This document shows, piece after piece, positions 47,670-57,431 of a DNA stretch of 64,000 nucleotides (position 1 is its first letter; each line of letters starts with the position of its first letter). The position numbers and the translations under genes are program-made. The notes under the pieces were generated by a model, which was given only the letters and a program-made list of their open reading frames with translations, was not told the DNA's origin and searched no databases. The DNA comes from Sinorhizobium sp. 8-89. Its GTDB lineage: Bacteria > Pseudomonadota > Alphaproteobacteria > Rhizobiales > Rhizobiaceae. Location: the NCBI RefSeq assembly GCF_030124325.1, contig NZ_JASKLR010000001.1, positions 186,001 through 250,000 of the forward strand. The letters are read 5' to 3'.

Positions 47670-48461
47670 CTAGGATCCCGCACGATCCCGCTGCTGAAGC
47701 CGCAGCCGCGCGATACGTGCCCACTCGCCGGTGCGCTCGGCTTCGTATGCCGCTGCGGCGACAAAGTCGATGTGGCTTTGCGCCGCCGTCTTGGCGGCCT
47801 GCGGGTCACGGGCCATGATAGCGGCGTAGATCGCTTCATGCTGGGCGAGAAGCCGATCGCGTGCGCCCGGAGCGCCGAACACCGATGTTCGGTGAAAGAA
47901 TATTCCCTGGGTCAAAAGCCTGTAGCAGGCGCGCAGCGTATGCAGCAGAATGATGTTGTGGGCGCTCTCGCCGATCGCGTTGTGCAACTCGACGTCAGCC
48001 TCCAGTTCCTCGTCGAAGTCGCCGTTGCGATGGGCCGCCCGCATCCGCTCGATGATGCGGGTGAGAATGTCGCGATCGAAATCCGTTGCGCGGCTCGCCG
48101 CCAGCTCCGCCGTCAGCCCCTCGAGCTCCCGCCGGTACTCCAGGTAGTCCTGCGTCGCCTTGTGGTGGCGCCCGATGAGCTCGATCAACGGTTTCGAGAA
48201 GATCTGGCCGACAACGTCGGCGACGAACGTGCCGCCGCCATGCCGGCTTTCCACAAGTCCGCGCGCCTCCAACTCCTTGAGGGCTTCGCGCAGGATCGGT
48301 CTCGACACGTCGAAACGCTTCGACAGTTCCCGCTCACCCGGCAAGCGGTCGCCGTCGCGCAACACGCCTTCGAGGATCAGAAGCTCGATCTGCTGCACGA
48401 CCTCGTGCGCGGTCCGGCTGTGGCTGATGCGGGAGTAGAGGTCGATTTGCTCTTCGGTCAC
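47670..48461 (-). CDS. GntR-family regulator with FCD domain
   Basis: The 263-aa protein has a winged HTH (LPGERELSKRFDVSRPILREALKELEARG in two blocks, about 40-70) and a helical FCD ligand-binding domain (about 95-240) with conserved Asp/His positions (VELHNAI, LLAQHEAIYAAI, AAQSHIDFV) that bind metal and organic acids. The FCD branch includes GlcC, LldR and PdhR. It lies 3 kb from the glc operon and may control it, but this is inference. Confidence 0.92.
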   Translation of the reverse strand: MTEEQIDLYSRISHSRTAHEVVQQIELLILEGVLRDGDRLPGERELSKRFDVSRPILREALKELEARGLVESRHGGGTFVADVVGQIFSKPLIELIGRHHKATQDYLEYRRELEGLTAELAASRATDFDRDILTRIIERMRAAHRNGDFDEELEADVELHNAIGESAHNIILLHTLRACYRLLTQGIFFHRTSVFGAPGARDRLLAQHEAIYAAIMARDPQAAKTAAQSHIDFVAAAAYEAERTGEWARIARLRLQQRDRAGS

Positions 48462-48618
48462 AGCGAAACTCTCCTTGGCGAGGCAATCTAGGCAGGCGCG
48501 CCCAACTGGTCAAATTGATTGTCCACTTCTCGGCGACGCGGACTGATAAAAGTCAAACTGCGTCAATGCGTCCTGTTCATTTTGCGCACTTGGTTGATAA
48601 GAGAGTGAAGATGAACGC

Positions 48619-49914
48619 GTGAGGGGGATGAAGCGCTTCATGGCAAAGGGCAGTTTCGCATTTCCGTCCGCGCCGCTGCGTGCGCAGGTTCTTGGCGAAG
48701 TTCACTCGCGGCCCTACGCCCTGGTGACGACGCCCCGCGTCATTTTTCAGCTTGCCTTCATGACCGAAGGCGGCTCGGTCGTTGACCACGCCGCATTGTC
48801 CGAGCTGTCGCGTTCGCGCGGTATCGCGCCGCCCGGCCGCGACGCCAACCACCACGCCATGCCTTGGGGGCAGGGCACGTTGCGCTGGGAACGGCACACA
48901 GAATTCTCGACCTATTTCTGGGACGCACCGGCACCGGAACGGTTCGGCGGCGAGGTGCCCATCCATCCGTTCGGCGACGGGTTTTCGCCGCCGGGAACGC
49001 TGATTTCCGGCATACGTCTCGAAATCCGCCCGGACACGCCCGAGGCACGCGAGGCGATCAAGGCCTTCGATCCGACCAGTCTCTGTTACAGTGAAACCAA
49101 GAACGGCCAGGCCGTGCTCGTGACGGATTTTCGCCAGAACGGCGATGGGCTCACCCAGATTCTCGTCATTGATTGCGGCCTGACCGAAGCGGGCACGGGC
49201 GCGCTGGTGCAGCGCCTGCTCGATATCGAGACCTATCGCACGCTCGCCATGCTCGGCCTGCCGCTGGCGCAGTCGTTGTCGCCGGAAATCCGCCGGACGG
49301 AGGACGGCCTGACCGCAATTACGCAGCGAATGAAGGAGAACGTCCGCGAAGAGGCCGACGAGATGCTCGCCGAAATCACACGGCTTGCCGCCGACGTCGA
49401 GGCCGGTGCCGCCCTCAGCCTCTATCGCTTCGGCGCCAGCCGCGCCTACTACGGCATCGTACAGGAGCGCATCCGCACGCTGTCCGAGACGGCCGTGCCC
49501 GGTTACGAGACGATCGGCACCTTTCTCGAACGCAGATTGGCACCGGCTATGCGTACCTGTCAGTCGGTCGAGGAACGCCAGGCGAACCTGTCGCGCAAGC
49601 TCTCGCGCGCCACGGCGCTGCTTCGCAGTTGGGTGGACGTGGAGCTCGAAAGGCAGAACAGTGCCCTGCTAAACTCGATGGACCGTCGGGCCAAGCTGCA
49701 GTTGCGCTTGCAGCAGACCGTCGAAGGCCTGTCGGTCGCCGCCATTTCCTACTACGTCGTTGGCCTCTTCGGCTATCTTGCCAAGGCGGTAAGCTACGAG
49801 CTGCCGGTCGATCCAAACCTGCTGACCGGTTTAGCGGTTCCCTGTGCCGTCATCGGCGTCTGGCTCGTGGTTCGGCGTATTCGCCGCCACCACGAGGAAA
49901 GCGCGCAGAAATAG
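48619..49914 (+). CDS. DUF3422 membrane protein
   Basis: The up to 431-aa protein begins with GTG at 48619, or with ATG at 48628 or 48640. It has the DUF3422 pattern: PLRAQVLGEVHSRPYALV, WERHTEFSTYFW, and LVQRLLDIETYRTLAMLGLP. Two hydrophobic segments lie near the C-terminus (AAISYYVVGLFGYLAKAV and LTGLAVPCAVIGVWLVV). The family is conserved but uncharacterised. A TGTGACGGTTTGGCGCCCGG motif just after the stop resembles the one after the VOC gene. Confidence 0.9.
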   Translation: MRGMKRFMAKGSFAFPSAPLRAQVLGEVHSRPYALVTTPRVIFQLAFMTEGGSVVDHAALSELSRSRGIAPPGRDANHHAMPWGQGTLRWERHTEFSTYFWDAPAPERFGGEVPIHPFGDGFSPPGTLISGIRLEIRPDTPEAREAIKAFDPTSLCYSETKNGQAVLVTDFRQNGDGLTQILVIDCGLTEAGTGALVQRLLDIETYRTLAMLGLPLAQSLSPEIRRTEDGLTAITQRMKENVREEADEMLAEITRLAADVEAGAALSLYRFGASRAYYGIVQERIRTLSETAVPGYETIGTFLERRLAPAMRTCQSVEERQANLSRKLSRATALLRSWVDVELERQNSALLNSMDRRAKLQLRLQQTVEGLSVAAISYYVVGLFGYLAKAVSYELPVDPNLLTGLAVPCAVIGVWLVVRRIRRHHEESAQK

Positions 49915-49975
49915 AGCAATTCCAGGAAAGTGTGACGGTTTGGCGCCCGGAATGCGCTCGATCCGCCACGCGCCC

Positions 49976-50875
49976 CTATTGCTCCCAGTAGGGCACCGGT
50001 CCGTAGAGGGCCGCCAGGTAGTCGATAAATAGACGGACCTTGGCGGGCAGGAATTGCCGGCTTGGGTAGACGGCAGAGAGCGTCAGGTTATGGGATCCTT
50101 CCCATTGCGGCAGCACCTGGACCAGCTGTCCCGCGCGCAGTTCCTTGCCGATGTCCCAGGTGGAGCGCAGCGCGATGCCGGCGCCGGCGATCACCGCCTC
50201 GCGGATGATCTCCGACGAATTGGTGACGAGCGGCCCCTCCGGGCGATAGCTCAGGCTGCCGGCGGGGCCTTCGAGCTTCCAGTTGTCGTTGTTGTGCGCC
50301 GGCAGGCAGACATGGTTTGCGAGATCGCCGATTTCATGCGGAAGACCGTGGCGGGCGACATAGCTCGGTGCCGCACAGAGGAGACGACGGACTGGCGCGA
50401 GCTTGCGCGCGACGAGGCTTGAATCGGTGAGTTCGCCGATCCGCACGGCGAGATCGAAGCCTTCCGCGACGATGTCCGCAAAATCGTCGCTGAGAACGAT
50501 GTGGAGTTTGAGGTCCGGATGATCCTTCATGAAGCCGGTCAGATGCGGCGCGATGTGCATGCGGCCAAAGGATGTTGGGGCAGTGATTCTGAGCGTACCC
50601 TGCGCCTGCGACGAGCGGCCGGAAGCGTAGGCTTCCGCATCCTCGATGCCGGCGAGGATGCCGAGGACGCGGTCATAAAAACCCTGTCCCGCCTCCGTCA
50701 GCGAAATTTGCCGTGTCGTGCGCTGCAGGAGCCGCGTGCCGAGCCTGTCCTCCAGGCGTTTGACGCGCTTGGAGATCACCGCGGGAGAAAGGCTGAGCGC
50801 GCGCCCCGCAGCGGACATGCTGCCGGTGGAGACGACCCGCGTGAAGATCTCGAGATCGCCGAGATTTGTCATCAA
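49976..50875 (-). CDS. LysR-family regulator divergent from glcD
   Basis: The 299-aa protein has the LysR HTH (IFTRVVSTGSMSAAGRALSLSPAVISKRVKRLE across two blocks, about 9-45) and a substrate domain from about 92, of the type found in CrgA/PecT-like regulators. It diverges from glcD with 295 bp between the start codons, which makes it a candidate regulator of the glycolate operon, though a RIME1 copy lies between them. Confidence 0.92.
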   Translation of the reverse strand: MMTNLGDLEIFTRVVSTGSMSAAGRALSLSPAVISKRVKRLEDRLGTRLLQRTTRQISLTEAGQGFYDRVLGILAGIEDAEAYASGRSSQAQGTLRITAPTSFGRMHIAPHLTGFMKDHPDLKLHIVLSDDFADIVAEGFDLAVRIGELTDSSLVARKLAPVRRLLCAAPSYVARHGLPHEIGDLANHVCLPAHNNDNWKLEGPAGSLSYRPEGPLVTNSSEIIREAVIAGAGIALRSTWDIGKELRAGQLVQVLPQWEGSHNLTLSAVYPSRQFLPAKVRLFIDYLAALYGPVPYWEQ

Positions 50876-50931
50876 TCTTGACCATTATTGCCGAAAACGA
50901 AAAGCTCATTAGCATTTGCCGGCTGTCGATC

Positions 50932-51032
50932 CTACTGCATGTTTTCTCAAATCGGAGCCCACGTGAGGAAACAGCGGTTCAAAGTGCTGCCGAGAGCTTT
51001 GCGCGTCTGATGCGACGCGTGGCGATCTCGTA
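50932..51032 (+). repeat. RIME1-like element, copy 5
   Basis: The 101-bp copy (CTACTGCATGTTTTCTCAAA ... GACGCGTGGCG) lies in the LysR-glcD intergenic region. Its first palindrome is eroded. Confidence 0.75.
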
Positions 51033-51121
51033 CATCCCGCTTTCACAAAACGGATAAGATGCTCTAGATTCAAATTGCCAACGCGCCCTTTGCGCGTTCA
51101 TTTGAATGCGTGGCGATCTAG

Positions 51122-51140
51122 TGGTAAACAAAAAATACCA
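51122..51140. promoter_or_regulatory. Inverted repeat upstream of glcD, candidate GntR/FCD operator
   Basis: TGGTA (51122-51126) and TACCA (51136-51140) flank 9 bp of A-rich DNA, 30 bp before the glcD start. TGGT-n-ACCA arms suit FadR/GlcC-type operators. No binding data exist for it here. Confidence 0.4.
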
Positions 51141-51170
51141 CTCTGTGGCAGTTTTGTTTGGGAGTATCTC

Positions 51171-52610
51171 ATGCCGGAGACGATCGGGTTTCTGAAACCG
51201 AAACAAGCCGTCCTGGATCGCCGGCAGGAAATCGTCGCCGACCTCAAGGATCTTTTGCCCAAAGGCTGTCTGATCAGCGAGGAGCGCGAGCTGAAGCCCT
51301 TCGAGACTGATGCTTTCCTCGCCTATCGGCGCTTGCCGCTTGCCGTCGCTCTGCCGGAAACGACGGAACAGGTGGCCGCCGTACTCAAATATTGCAGCCG
51401 TTACGGCATTCCCGTCGTGCCGCGCGGCGCCGGTACATCGCTCTCGGGCGGCGCCATCCCGCAGGAGGATGCCGTCGTTATCGGTCTTTCGAAGATGTCG
51501 CGCATTCTCGATATCGATCTCTTCAACAGAACGGCAACGGTTCAGGCGGGCGTCACCAACCTCAATATATCCGAGGCGGTCTCCGGCGATGGCTTCTTCT
51601 ATGCGCCCGATCCGAGTTCACAGCTCGCGTGCACCATCGGCGGCAATATCGGCATGAATTCCGGCGGCGCCCATTGCTTGAAATATGGCGTCACCACCAA
51701 CAATCTGTTGGGCGTGAAGATGGTGCTTTTCGACGGCACCGTCATCGAAGTCGGCGGCAAGGCGCTGGACGCGGCCGGATATGACCTGCTTGGCCTCGTC
51801 TGCGGTTCGGAAGGCCAGCTCGGCATCGTCACGGAAGCAACGGTGCGTTTGATCGCCAAGCCGGAAGGCGCGCGGCCGGTGCTCTTCGGTTTTGCTTCGT
51901 CCGAGGCGGCCGGTGCCTGCGTTGCCGATGTCATCGGAGCGGGCATCATTCCTGTCGCGATCGAATTCATGGACAAGCCGGCGATCGAGATCTGCGAAGC
52001 CTTCGCGCATGCCGGCTATCCGCTCGATGTCGAGGCTCTGCTGATCGTGGAAGTCGAGGGATCCGAGGCGGAGATGGACACGATGCTTCAAAGCATCATC
52101 GAGGTCGCTCGCCATCATGGCGTCACCACGATCCGGGAGTGCCAATCGGCGCTCGAGGCGGCGCTGATCTGGAAAGGCCGGAAATCGGCTTTCGGCGCAA
52201 CCGGCCGCATCGCTGATTATATCTGCATGGATGGTACGGTGCCGCTCAGCCAGCTCTCGCATGTGTTGCGCAAGACCGGCGAGATCGTCGCCGGCTATGG
52301 CCTGCGTGTCGCGAACGTCTTCCACGCCGGGGACGGCAACATGCATCCGCTGATCCTCTACAACATCAACGATCCGGAGGATGCCGCCAGCGCCGAGGCG
52401 GCAGGCAACGACATCCTTAAGCTCTGTGTTGATGCCGGCGGCTGCCTGACGGGCGAGCACGGGGTCGGCATCGAGAAGCGTGAGCTGATGCTGCATCAAT
52501 ACAGTCGGGCCGATCTCGACCAGCAGATGGCGGCACGCGCGGCCTTTGATCCCGAATGGCTCCTCAACCCGTCGAAAGTCTTTCCGCTCGAAGGACGGCC
52601 TGCAGCATGA
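51171..52610 (+). CDS. glcD: Glycolate oxidase FAD-linked subunit GlcD
   Basis: The 479-aa protein starts at the ATG at 51171 (MPETIGFLKP), preceded by GGGAGTATCTC. It has the FAD_binding_4 domain (VPRGAGTSLSGGAIP, PSSQLACTIGGNIGMNSGG) and the C-terminal FAD-oxidase domain with FHAGDGNMHP and GEHGVGIEKR. GlcDEF oxidises glycolate to glyoxylate and passes electrons to the quinone pool. It overlaps glcE by 4 bp. Confidence 0.95.
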   Translation: MPETIGFLKPKQAVLDRRQEIVADLKDLLPKGCLISEERELKPFETDAFLAYRRLPLAVALPETTEQVAAVLKYCSRYGIPVVPRGAGTSLSGGAIPQEDAVVIGLSKMSRILDIDLFNRTATVQAGVTNLNISEAVSGDGFFYAPDPSSQLACTIGGNIGMNSGGAHCLKYGVTTNNLLGVKMVLFDGTVIEVGGKALDAAGYDLLGLVCGSEGQLGIVTEATVRLIAKPEGARPVLFGFASSEAAGACVADVIGAGIIPVAIEFMDKPAIEICEAFAHAGYPLDVEALLIVEVEGSEAEMDTMLQSIIEVARHHGVTTIRECQSALEAALIWKGRKSAFGATGRIADYICMDGTVPLSQLSHVLRKTGEIVAGYGLRVANVFHAGDGNMHPLILYNINDPEDAASAEAAGNDILKLCVDAGGCLTGEHGVGIEKRELMLHQYSRADLDQQMAARAAFDPEWLLNPSKVFPLEGRPAA

Positions 52611-53818
52611 TCGTCCACTTCGAACCGGCCAGCGAGGAGGGGATCGCCTCGATTGTGCGCTCCGCAGCGGCAGAGCGCGTCACTCTGGCGATCGTCGGCG
52701 GTGGCACGCGCTCGGGGCTTGGCAATCCGGTGCGGACGGACCGAACACTCTCGACCCGCCGCCTCTCCGGCATCGTCAGCTACAATCCGGCGGAAATGAC
52801 GATGAGCGCGCTCTCCGGAACGCCGCTTGCCGAGGTCGAAGCCGCGCTTCGCGCCAACGGCCAGATGCTTTCCTTCGAACCGGTGGATCATCGGCCGATC
52901 TTCGCCACGTCGGGCGAGCCGACAATCGGTGGCGTGTTCGCGGCGAATGTTTCCGGTCCACGGCGCTATGTCTCCGGTGCCGCCCGCGACAGCCTGCTCG
53001 GCGTGCGATTCGTCAATGGAGCCGGCGACGTGATCAAGGCTGGCGGCCGGGTCATGAAGAACGTTACCGGGCTCGACCTCGTCAAGCTCATGGCAGGTTC
53101 CTACGGCACGCTCGGAATCTTGACGGAAGTCACTTTCAAGGTGCTGCCGCTGCCGCCAACGGCCGCGACGGTGGTCGTCTCGGGTCTCAATGATGCCGAA
53201 GCTGCGGCGGCCATGGCCGAGACGATGGCGCTGCCGGTGGAGGCCTCCGGCGCGGCACATCTGCCGGAGAGCGTGCGCGGACGCTTCCTGGACGGCACGC
53301 TTCCCGAAGGCGCGGCCACTGTTCTGAGGCTGGAGGGCTTGGCCGAATCTGTGGACATACGTGCTGAGAAACTCACTGCGGCTCTTTCCCGGTTCGGACC
53401 GGTCGCTCGACTCGATGCGGCGGCAACCGGTGCATTGTGGGCGGAAATCCGCGACGTGAAGCCCTATGCCGATGGCACCAGGCGACCCTTGTGGCGGGTC
53501 TCGGTCGCGCCGTCCGCCGGCCATCAGCTGGTTGCCGCGCTGCGCCTGCAAACCGGTGTCGATGCGTTTTATGACTGGCAGGGCGGGCTCGTCTGGCTGC
53601 GGATGGAAGCGGACGCTGAGGCGGCGCTCGTGCGCCGCTATGTCGGCGCGCTCGGCGGCGGCCATGCGAGCCTGGTGAGGGCCGGCGACGATGTGCGCGC
53701 CAGCGTTCCGGCCTTCGAACCGCAGGCGCCCGCCGTCGCTCAATTGACGGAGCGCATCCGTGTCAGGTTCGATCCGTCGCGGATTTTCAACCCGGGGCGG
53801 ATGGCAATAGGCGCCTAG
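52607..53818 (+). CDS. glcE: Glycolate oxidase subunit GlcE
   Basis: The 403-aa protein starts at ATG 52607, overlapping the glcD stop (ATGA). It has a second FAD_binding_4 domain (GGGTRSGLGNPV, EPTIGGVFAANVSGP) and a C-terminal RFDPSRIFNPGRM. It is the second flavin subunit of glycolate oxidase. The longer frame from 52556 is the glcD end. Confidence 0.94.
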   Translation: MIVHFEPASEEGIASIVRSAAAERVTLAIVGGGTRSGLGNPVRTDRTLSTRRLSGIVSYNPAEMTMSALSGTPLAEVEAALRANGQMLSFEPVDHRPIFATSGEPTIGGVFAANVSGPRRYVSGAARDSLLGVRFVNGAGDVIKAGGRVMKNVTGLDLVKLMAGSYGTLGILTEVTFKVLPLPPTAATVVVSGLNDAEAAAAMAETMALPVEASGAAHLPESVRGRFLDGTLPEGAATVLRLEGLAESVDIRAEKLTAALSRFGPVARLDAAATGALWAEIRDVKPYADGTRRPLWRVSVAPSAGHQLVAALRLQTGVDAFYDWQGGLVWLRMEADAEAALVRRYVGALGGGHASLVRAGDDVRASVPAFEPQAPAVAQLTERIRVRFDPSRIFNPGRMAIGA

Positions 53819-53907
53819 GCAGGAGTAGGAGTGAGTGAAAGAGCTTCTTCTGCCGCCGATCTCGCCGACAGGCGCGATCCGTTCGAAACGTGCCATGGGA
53901 GAACTCG

Positions 53908-54288
53908 ATGAGCGATACCGGTCCCCGGACCCCGCTTTCCCGCCAGACGGATCGCTGGTTGGAACCGGGCAAGGTCAACATTCAGATCATCTATGTGCTT
54001 TATCTCGTCAGCTTTGCCATCGGTATAACCGCGCTCGTCGGGATCGTGCTGGCTTATCTCAACCGCGAAAAGGCGGAGCCATGGGCAAGGACCCACTATA
54101 CCTGGGCGATCCGCACCTTCTGGATCGCCTTGCTTTTCTGCATAATTTCGGCGCTGCTTACCGTTATGGTCGTTGGCGTTCTAGGCTTTGTGGCCACAGC
54201 GGTGTGGATCGTCGTCAGATGCGTTGTCGGCTTGCAGAAAGCGGCACGGGAGGAACCGATCACCAATCCCGAGAGCTGGCTGGTCTAG
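53908..54288 (+). CDS. DUF4870-type small membrane protein
   Basis: The start is the ATG at 53908 (MSDTGPRTP). The 126-aa protein has a polar N-terminus and three membrane segments (about 26-56, 69-93 and 95-108), with ARTHYTWAIRTFW between the first two, as in DUF4870 proteins. It sits between glcE (89 bp) and glcF (151 bp), so it probably shares their transcript without a known role in glycolate use. Confidence 0.85.
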   Translation: MSDTGPRTPLSRQTDRWLEPGKVNIQIIYVLYLVSFAIGITALVGIVLAYLNREKAEPWARTHYTWAIRTFWIALLFCIISALLTVMVVGVLGFVATAVWIVVRCVVGLQKAAREEPITNPESWLV

Positions 54289-54439
54289 ACTCGGGACTGC
54301 AGGGTGGAATGCGGCGGGGCGCAAGTCTTCGCCCGGATTCCGCCCCAACTTGATAAGAATGGTCCGACGATCCCGGATCGCCTTAATCCGGGACCGTCGC
54401 GGTCCGGAGGCCGCAAGGCCCGCTAATTGGAGTATTCGG

Positions 54440-55735
54440 TTGCAGACCAATTTCTCACCCGCGCAACTCGCAGATCCCCGTGTCGCCGAATCCGAAAAGA
54501 TCCTGCGCAAGTGTGTCCACTGCGGTTTCTGCACGGCAACCTGTCCGACCTATGTCGTCCTCGGCGACGAACTCGACAGTCCCCGCGGGCGGATCTACCT
54601 GATCAAGGAAATGCTCGAAAACGGCCGGGCGGCCGACCGCGAGACCGTTACGCATATCGACCGCTGCCTTTCCTGTCTCTCGTGTCTTACCACCTGTCCG
54701 TCGGGCGTCGACTACATGCACCTGGTTGACCATGCCCGCATCCACATCGAAAGGACCTACAAACGGCCGTTCAAGGATCGCTTCGCGCGCGCAGTTCTCG
54801 CCGCGGTGCTGCCCTATCCACGGCGGTTTAGGTTCGCGCTACGGGCGGCTGGTGTTACCCGCCCATTGGCGGGGCTGGTGAAGCGAATTCCCTGGATGAA
54901 AACCTTTGGCGTCATGCTCGACCTTGCTCCGAAAACAGTGCCGCCGGCGTCTGCAGGGACCAGGCCCGCTACTTATGCGGCGAAGGGCGAGCGCCGTGGC
55001 CGGGTCGCGATCCTGACCGGCTGTGCGCAGCCAGTCTTGAAGCCTGAGATCAACGAAGCGGCGATCCGGCTGCTCACGGGACAGGGCATCGAGGTTGTCG
55101 TCTCCGCCGGCGAGGGCTGCTGCGGAGCGCTGGTGCACCACATGGGGCGGGAGGAGCAGGCGCTCGAGGCCGCTCGCCGCAACGTCGATATCTGGTTGAA
55201 GGCGGCGGACGACGACGGTCTCGATGCCGTCATCATTACCGCCTCGGGCTGCGGCACCACGATCAAGGATTATGGTCACATGCTCCGGCTGGATCCGGGA
55301 TATGCGGAAAAGGCCGCGAAAGTGTCCGCATTGGCAAAGGACATCACCGAATACCTGGCCGGTCTCGAATTGCCGCAGCGGGAGAAGCGGGGGATGACAG
55401 TTGCCTATCATTCTGCCTGCTCGATGCAGCATGGCCAGAAGATCACGACGGCGCCCAAGGAGCTGTTGAAGCGGGCCGGCTTCACCGTTCGCGAGCCGGC
55501 CGAGGGCCACCTCTGTTGCGGGTCCGCGGGTACCTACAACATCCTGCAATCCGAGATATCGGAGAAGCTCAAGGAGCGCAAAGTGCGCAACATCGAAGCG
55601 ACGAAACCGGATGTGATTGCGACCGGCAATATCGGTTGCATCACGCAGATCGCGACCGGAACGGCGCTTCCGATCTTGCACACGGTCGAACTCCTGGACT
55701 GGGCTTATGGCGGGCCAAGACCCGCAGGTCTCTGA
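54440..55735 (+). CDS. glcF: Glycolate oxidase iron-sulfur subunit GlcF
   Basis: The start is a TTG at 54440 (MQTNFSPAQL), with GGAG 7-8 bases upstream; the frame back to 54188 is a shadow. The 431-aa protein has two 4Fe-4S motifs (CVHCGFCTATCPTY, CLSCLSCLTTCPSG) and two CCG domains (EGCCGALVHHMG, LCCGSAGTYN). It takes electrons from GlcDE. It ends 12 bp before a strong hairpin. Confidence 0.94.
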   Translation: MQTNFSPAQLADPRVAESEKILRKCVHCGFCTATCPTYVVLGDELDSPRGRIYLIKEMLENGRAADRETVTHIDRCLSCLSCLTTCPSGVDYMHLVDHARIHIERTYKRPFKDRFARAVLAAVLPYPRRFRFALRAAGVTRPLAGLVKRIPWMKTFGVMLDLAPKTVPPASAGTRPATYAAKGERRGRVAILTGCAQPVLKPEINEAAIRLLTGQGIEVVVSAGEGCCGALVHHMGREEQALEAARRNVDIWLKAADDDGLDAVIITASGCGTTIKDYGHMLRLDPGYAEKAAKVSALAKDITEYLAGLELPQREKRGMTVAYHSACSMQHGQKITTAPKELLKRAGFTVREPAEGHLCCGSAGTYNILQSEISEKLKERKVRNIEATKPDVIATGNIGCITQIATGTALPILHTVELLDWAYGGPRPAGL

Positions 55736-55747
55736 CGTCAAAAAATA

Positions 55748-55775
55748 CGAATGCCGGCATCGGTGCCGGCATTCG
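55748..55775 (-). terminator. Rho-independent terminator of the L,D-transpeptidase gene
   Basis: CGAATGCCGGCA (55748-55759) and TGCCGGCATTCG (55764-55775) form a perfect 12-bp stem with loop TCGG. An A6 run at 55740-55745 becomes a U-tract on the minus strand, so it ends the minus-strand gene and may also stop glcF transcripts. Confidence 0.85.
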
Positions 55776-55797
55776 TCACGTTGCTGCGTTGATAAAC

Positions 55798-56493
55798 TCA
55801 GCCGCCGAAGATCTGGCGGAAAATGTCCACGCCGCGATCGTCGTAATTGACATCGCCGTGCTTGCTGCCCGGGCCGATGACGATCACTTTCGTACCGATG
55901 CCGGCGCGCTCGTAAAGGTGCTCGACGTCCTCGTTCATCATCCGGATGCATCCCGACGACATGTTCTGGCCAATGGTCCAGGGCTGGTTCGTGCCGTGAA
56001 TGCGGAAGATCGTGTCGCGGCCGCCCTTGTAGAGATAAAGCGCGCGGGCGCCGAGGGGATTGTCGATGCCGCCTTGCTGGGTGATCGGCAGGATGCGGCC
56101 CTTCGCGGCTTCTCGCACGCGCATTTCCGCCGGAGGCGTCCAGCTTGGCCACTCGGCTTTGCGGCCGACCTTGACGACACCGGACCAGCCGAAGCCTTCG
56201 CGACCGACGCCGATGCCGTAACGCGTCGCGCGGTTCGGGCCGTCGATGTAGTAGAGATACTTGTTGTTCGTATCGACGATAATGGTGCCGGGAGCTTCAT
56301 TCGTCCGGAAACGGACCTTGGTGCGCCAGTATCTTTGCGGCGGCCGCTTCTGATACGCGGCCAACAGAATGTCGGAATGCTTGGCGGTGGCCTCCGGTGC
56401 ATTCGCCGGAGTGAACGCCGATGCATTCGTCGCACCAAACAGCGCCGTGGCCGCGACAGCGAGCGCAACCACCTTCTTGGCATGAAATTTCAT
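55798..56493 (-). CDS. L,D-transpeptidase (YkuD domain)
   Basis: The ATG at 56493 (MKFHAKKVVALAVAATALFG) gives a Sec signal peptide; the frame to 56637 is upstream DNA. The 231-aa protein has a YkuD domain ending in IHGTNQPWTIG and MSSGCIRM with the catalytic Cys and His. These enzymes make 3-3 peptidoglycan cross-links or anchor proteins to peptidoglycan in the periplasm. A paralogue follows at 56682. Confidence 0.92.
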   Translation of the reverse strand: MKFHAKKVVALAVAATALFGATNASAFTPANAPEATAKHSDILLAAYQKRPPQRYWRTKVRFRTNEAPGTIIVDTNNKYLYYIDGPNRATRYGIGVGREGFGWSGVVKVGRKAEWPSWTPPAEMRVREAAKGRILPITQQGGIDNPLGARALYLYKGGRDTIFRIHGTNQPWTIGQNMSSGCIRMMNEDVEHLYERAGIGTKVIVIGPGSKHGDVNYDDRGVDIFRQIFGG

Positions 56494-56681
56494 TAACGAT
56501 TCCCTCTCAACCCTAATCGCGTGCAGGTTCGGCAAATTACCTGCAAGCTCAAGCCTGCGCCATATCCGATAGAGCATGGGCACTGGCGTAACTAGTATCT
56601 CTGGGAACAGCTGTTGCGTTTGGAGCACTGTTGTCACGGTGAACGCAATCTTTACGCGGGTTATTCAGGTGAAGAGCAGTT

Positions 56682-57431
56682 TTATATCACGATAACCTTG
56701 GTGCCTACGTTTACGCGTTCATAGAGATCAACGACATCTTCGTTGCGCATGCGGATGCAGCCGGACGAGACGCCATAGCCGATCGTCCAGGGCGCGTTGG
56801 TGCCGTGAATGCGGTAGAGCGTGGAGCCGAGATACATAGCCCGGGCGCCAAGCGGGTTTCCGGGGCCGCCTTCCATGCGGGCCGGCAGATAATGCCCCTT
56901 CGCGGCTTCCCGCGCGATCATTTCCTGTGGTGGCGTCCAGGTCGGCCACTCCGCTTTCCGTGTAATCTTATGCGCGCCGGCCCATTCGAAGCCCGGTTTG
57001 CCAACACCGACGCCATAGCGGCGGGCTTCGCCTTTGCCTGTGACGAGATAGAGGAAGCGGTTGTTGGTGTCGATCACGATCGTGCCCGGTTTCTCCGGAC
57101 CATCATAGGCTACGGTTTGCGGCAGGAACTGCGGATCGAACTTCGTCTTCGCCGGCTTTTGGGCGCGCACGGCCGCAACCGGCTGGACCAAGGCCGGCGC
57201 GGCCCGGCGCTTTGCCTGACGTCGGTCGAACTGCTTTCGGGTGGCCGTCGGCATCTGCGGACGGTAGGCGACCGGACGCGCCTGCTGCCCGCCAAGCTGC
57301 ATCAACCAGGGGGCGGTGAGATCCGGGCTGACAATAACAGGCGGGCGATTGTGATACCGGTCGCGCGCGCCGGCCTCGCCGGCAACGACACAGAGGAGGG
57401 ACATGGCAAGAAAAAGGGATTTTTTCATCAT
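56682..57431 (-). CDS. L,D-transpeptidase (YkuD domain), paralogue
   Basis: The start is one of two adjacent ATGs (57431 or 57428; MKKSLFLAMSLLCVV), giving a signal peptide. The 249-aa protein has an N-terminal basic linker (KQFDRRQAKRRAAP) and a YkuD domain with IHGTNAPWTIG and VSSGCIRM. It ends right after TKVIVI. It is 188 bp upstream of its paralogue, same strand. Confidence 0.92.
   Translation of the reverse strand: MMKKSLFLAMSLLCVVAGEAGARDRYHNRPPVIVSPDLTAPWLMQLGGQQARPVAYRPQMPTATRKQFDRRQAKRRAAPALVQPVAAVRAQKPAKTKFDPQFLPQTVAYDGPEKPGTIVIDTNNRFLYLVTGKGEARRYGVGVGKPGFEWAGAHKITRKAEWPTWTPPQEMIAREAAKGHYLPARMEGGPGNPLGARAMYLGSTLYRIHGTNAPWTIGYGVSSGCIRMRNEDVVDLYERVNVGTKVIVI

Noticed and set aside
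52496..53896. 466-aa minus-strand frame
   Set aside because: Antisense to glcE, which is secure.
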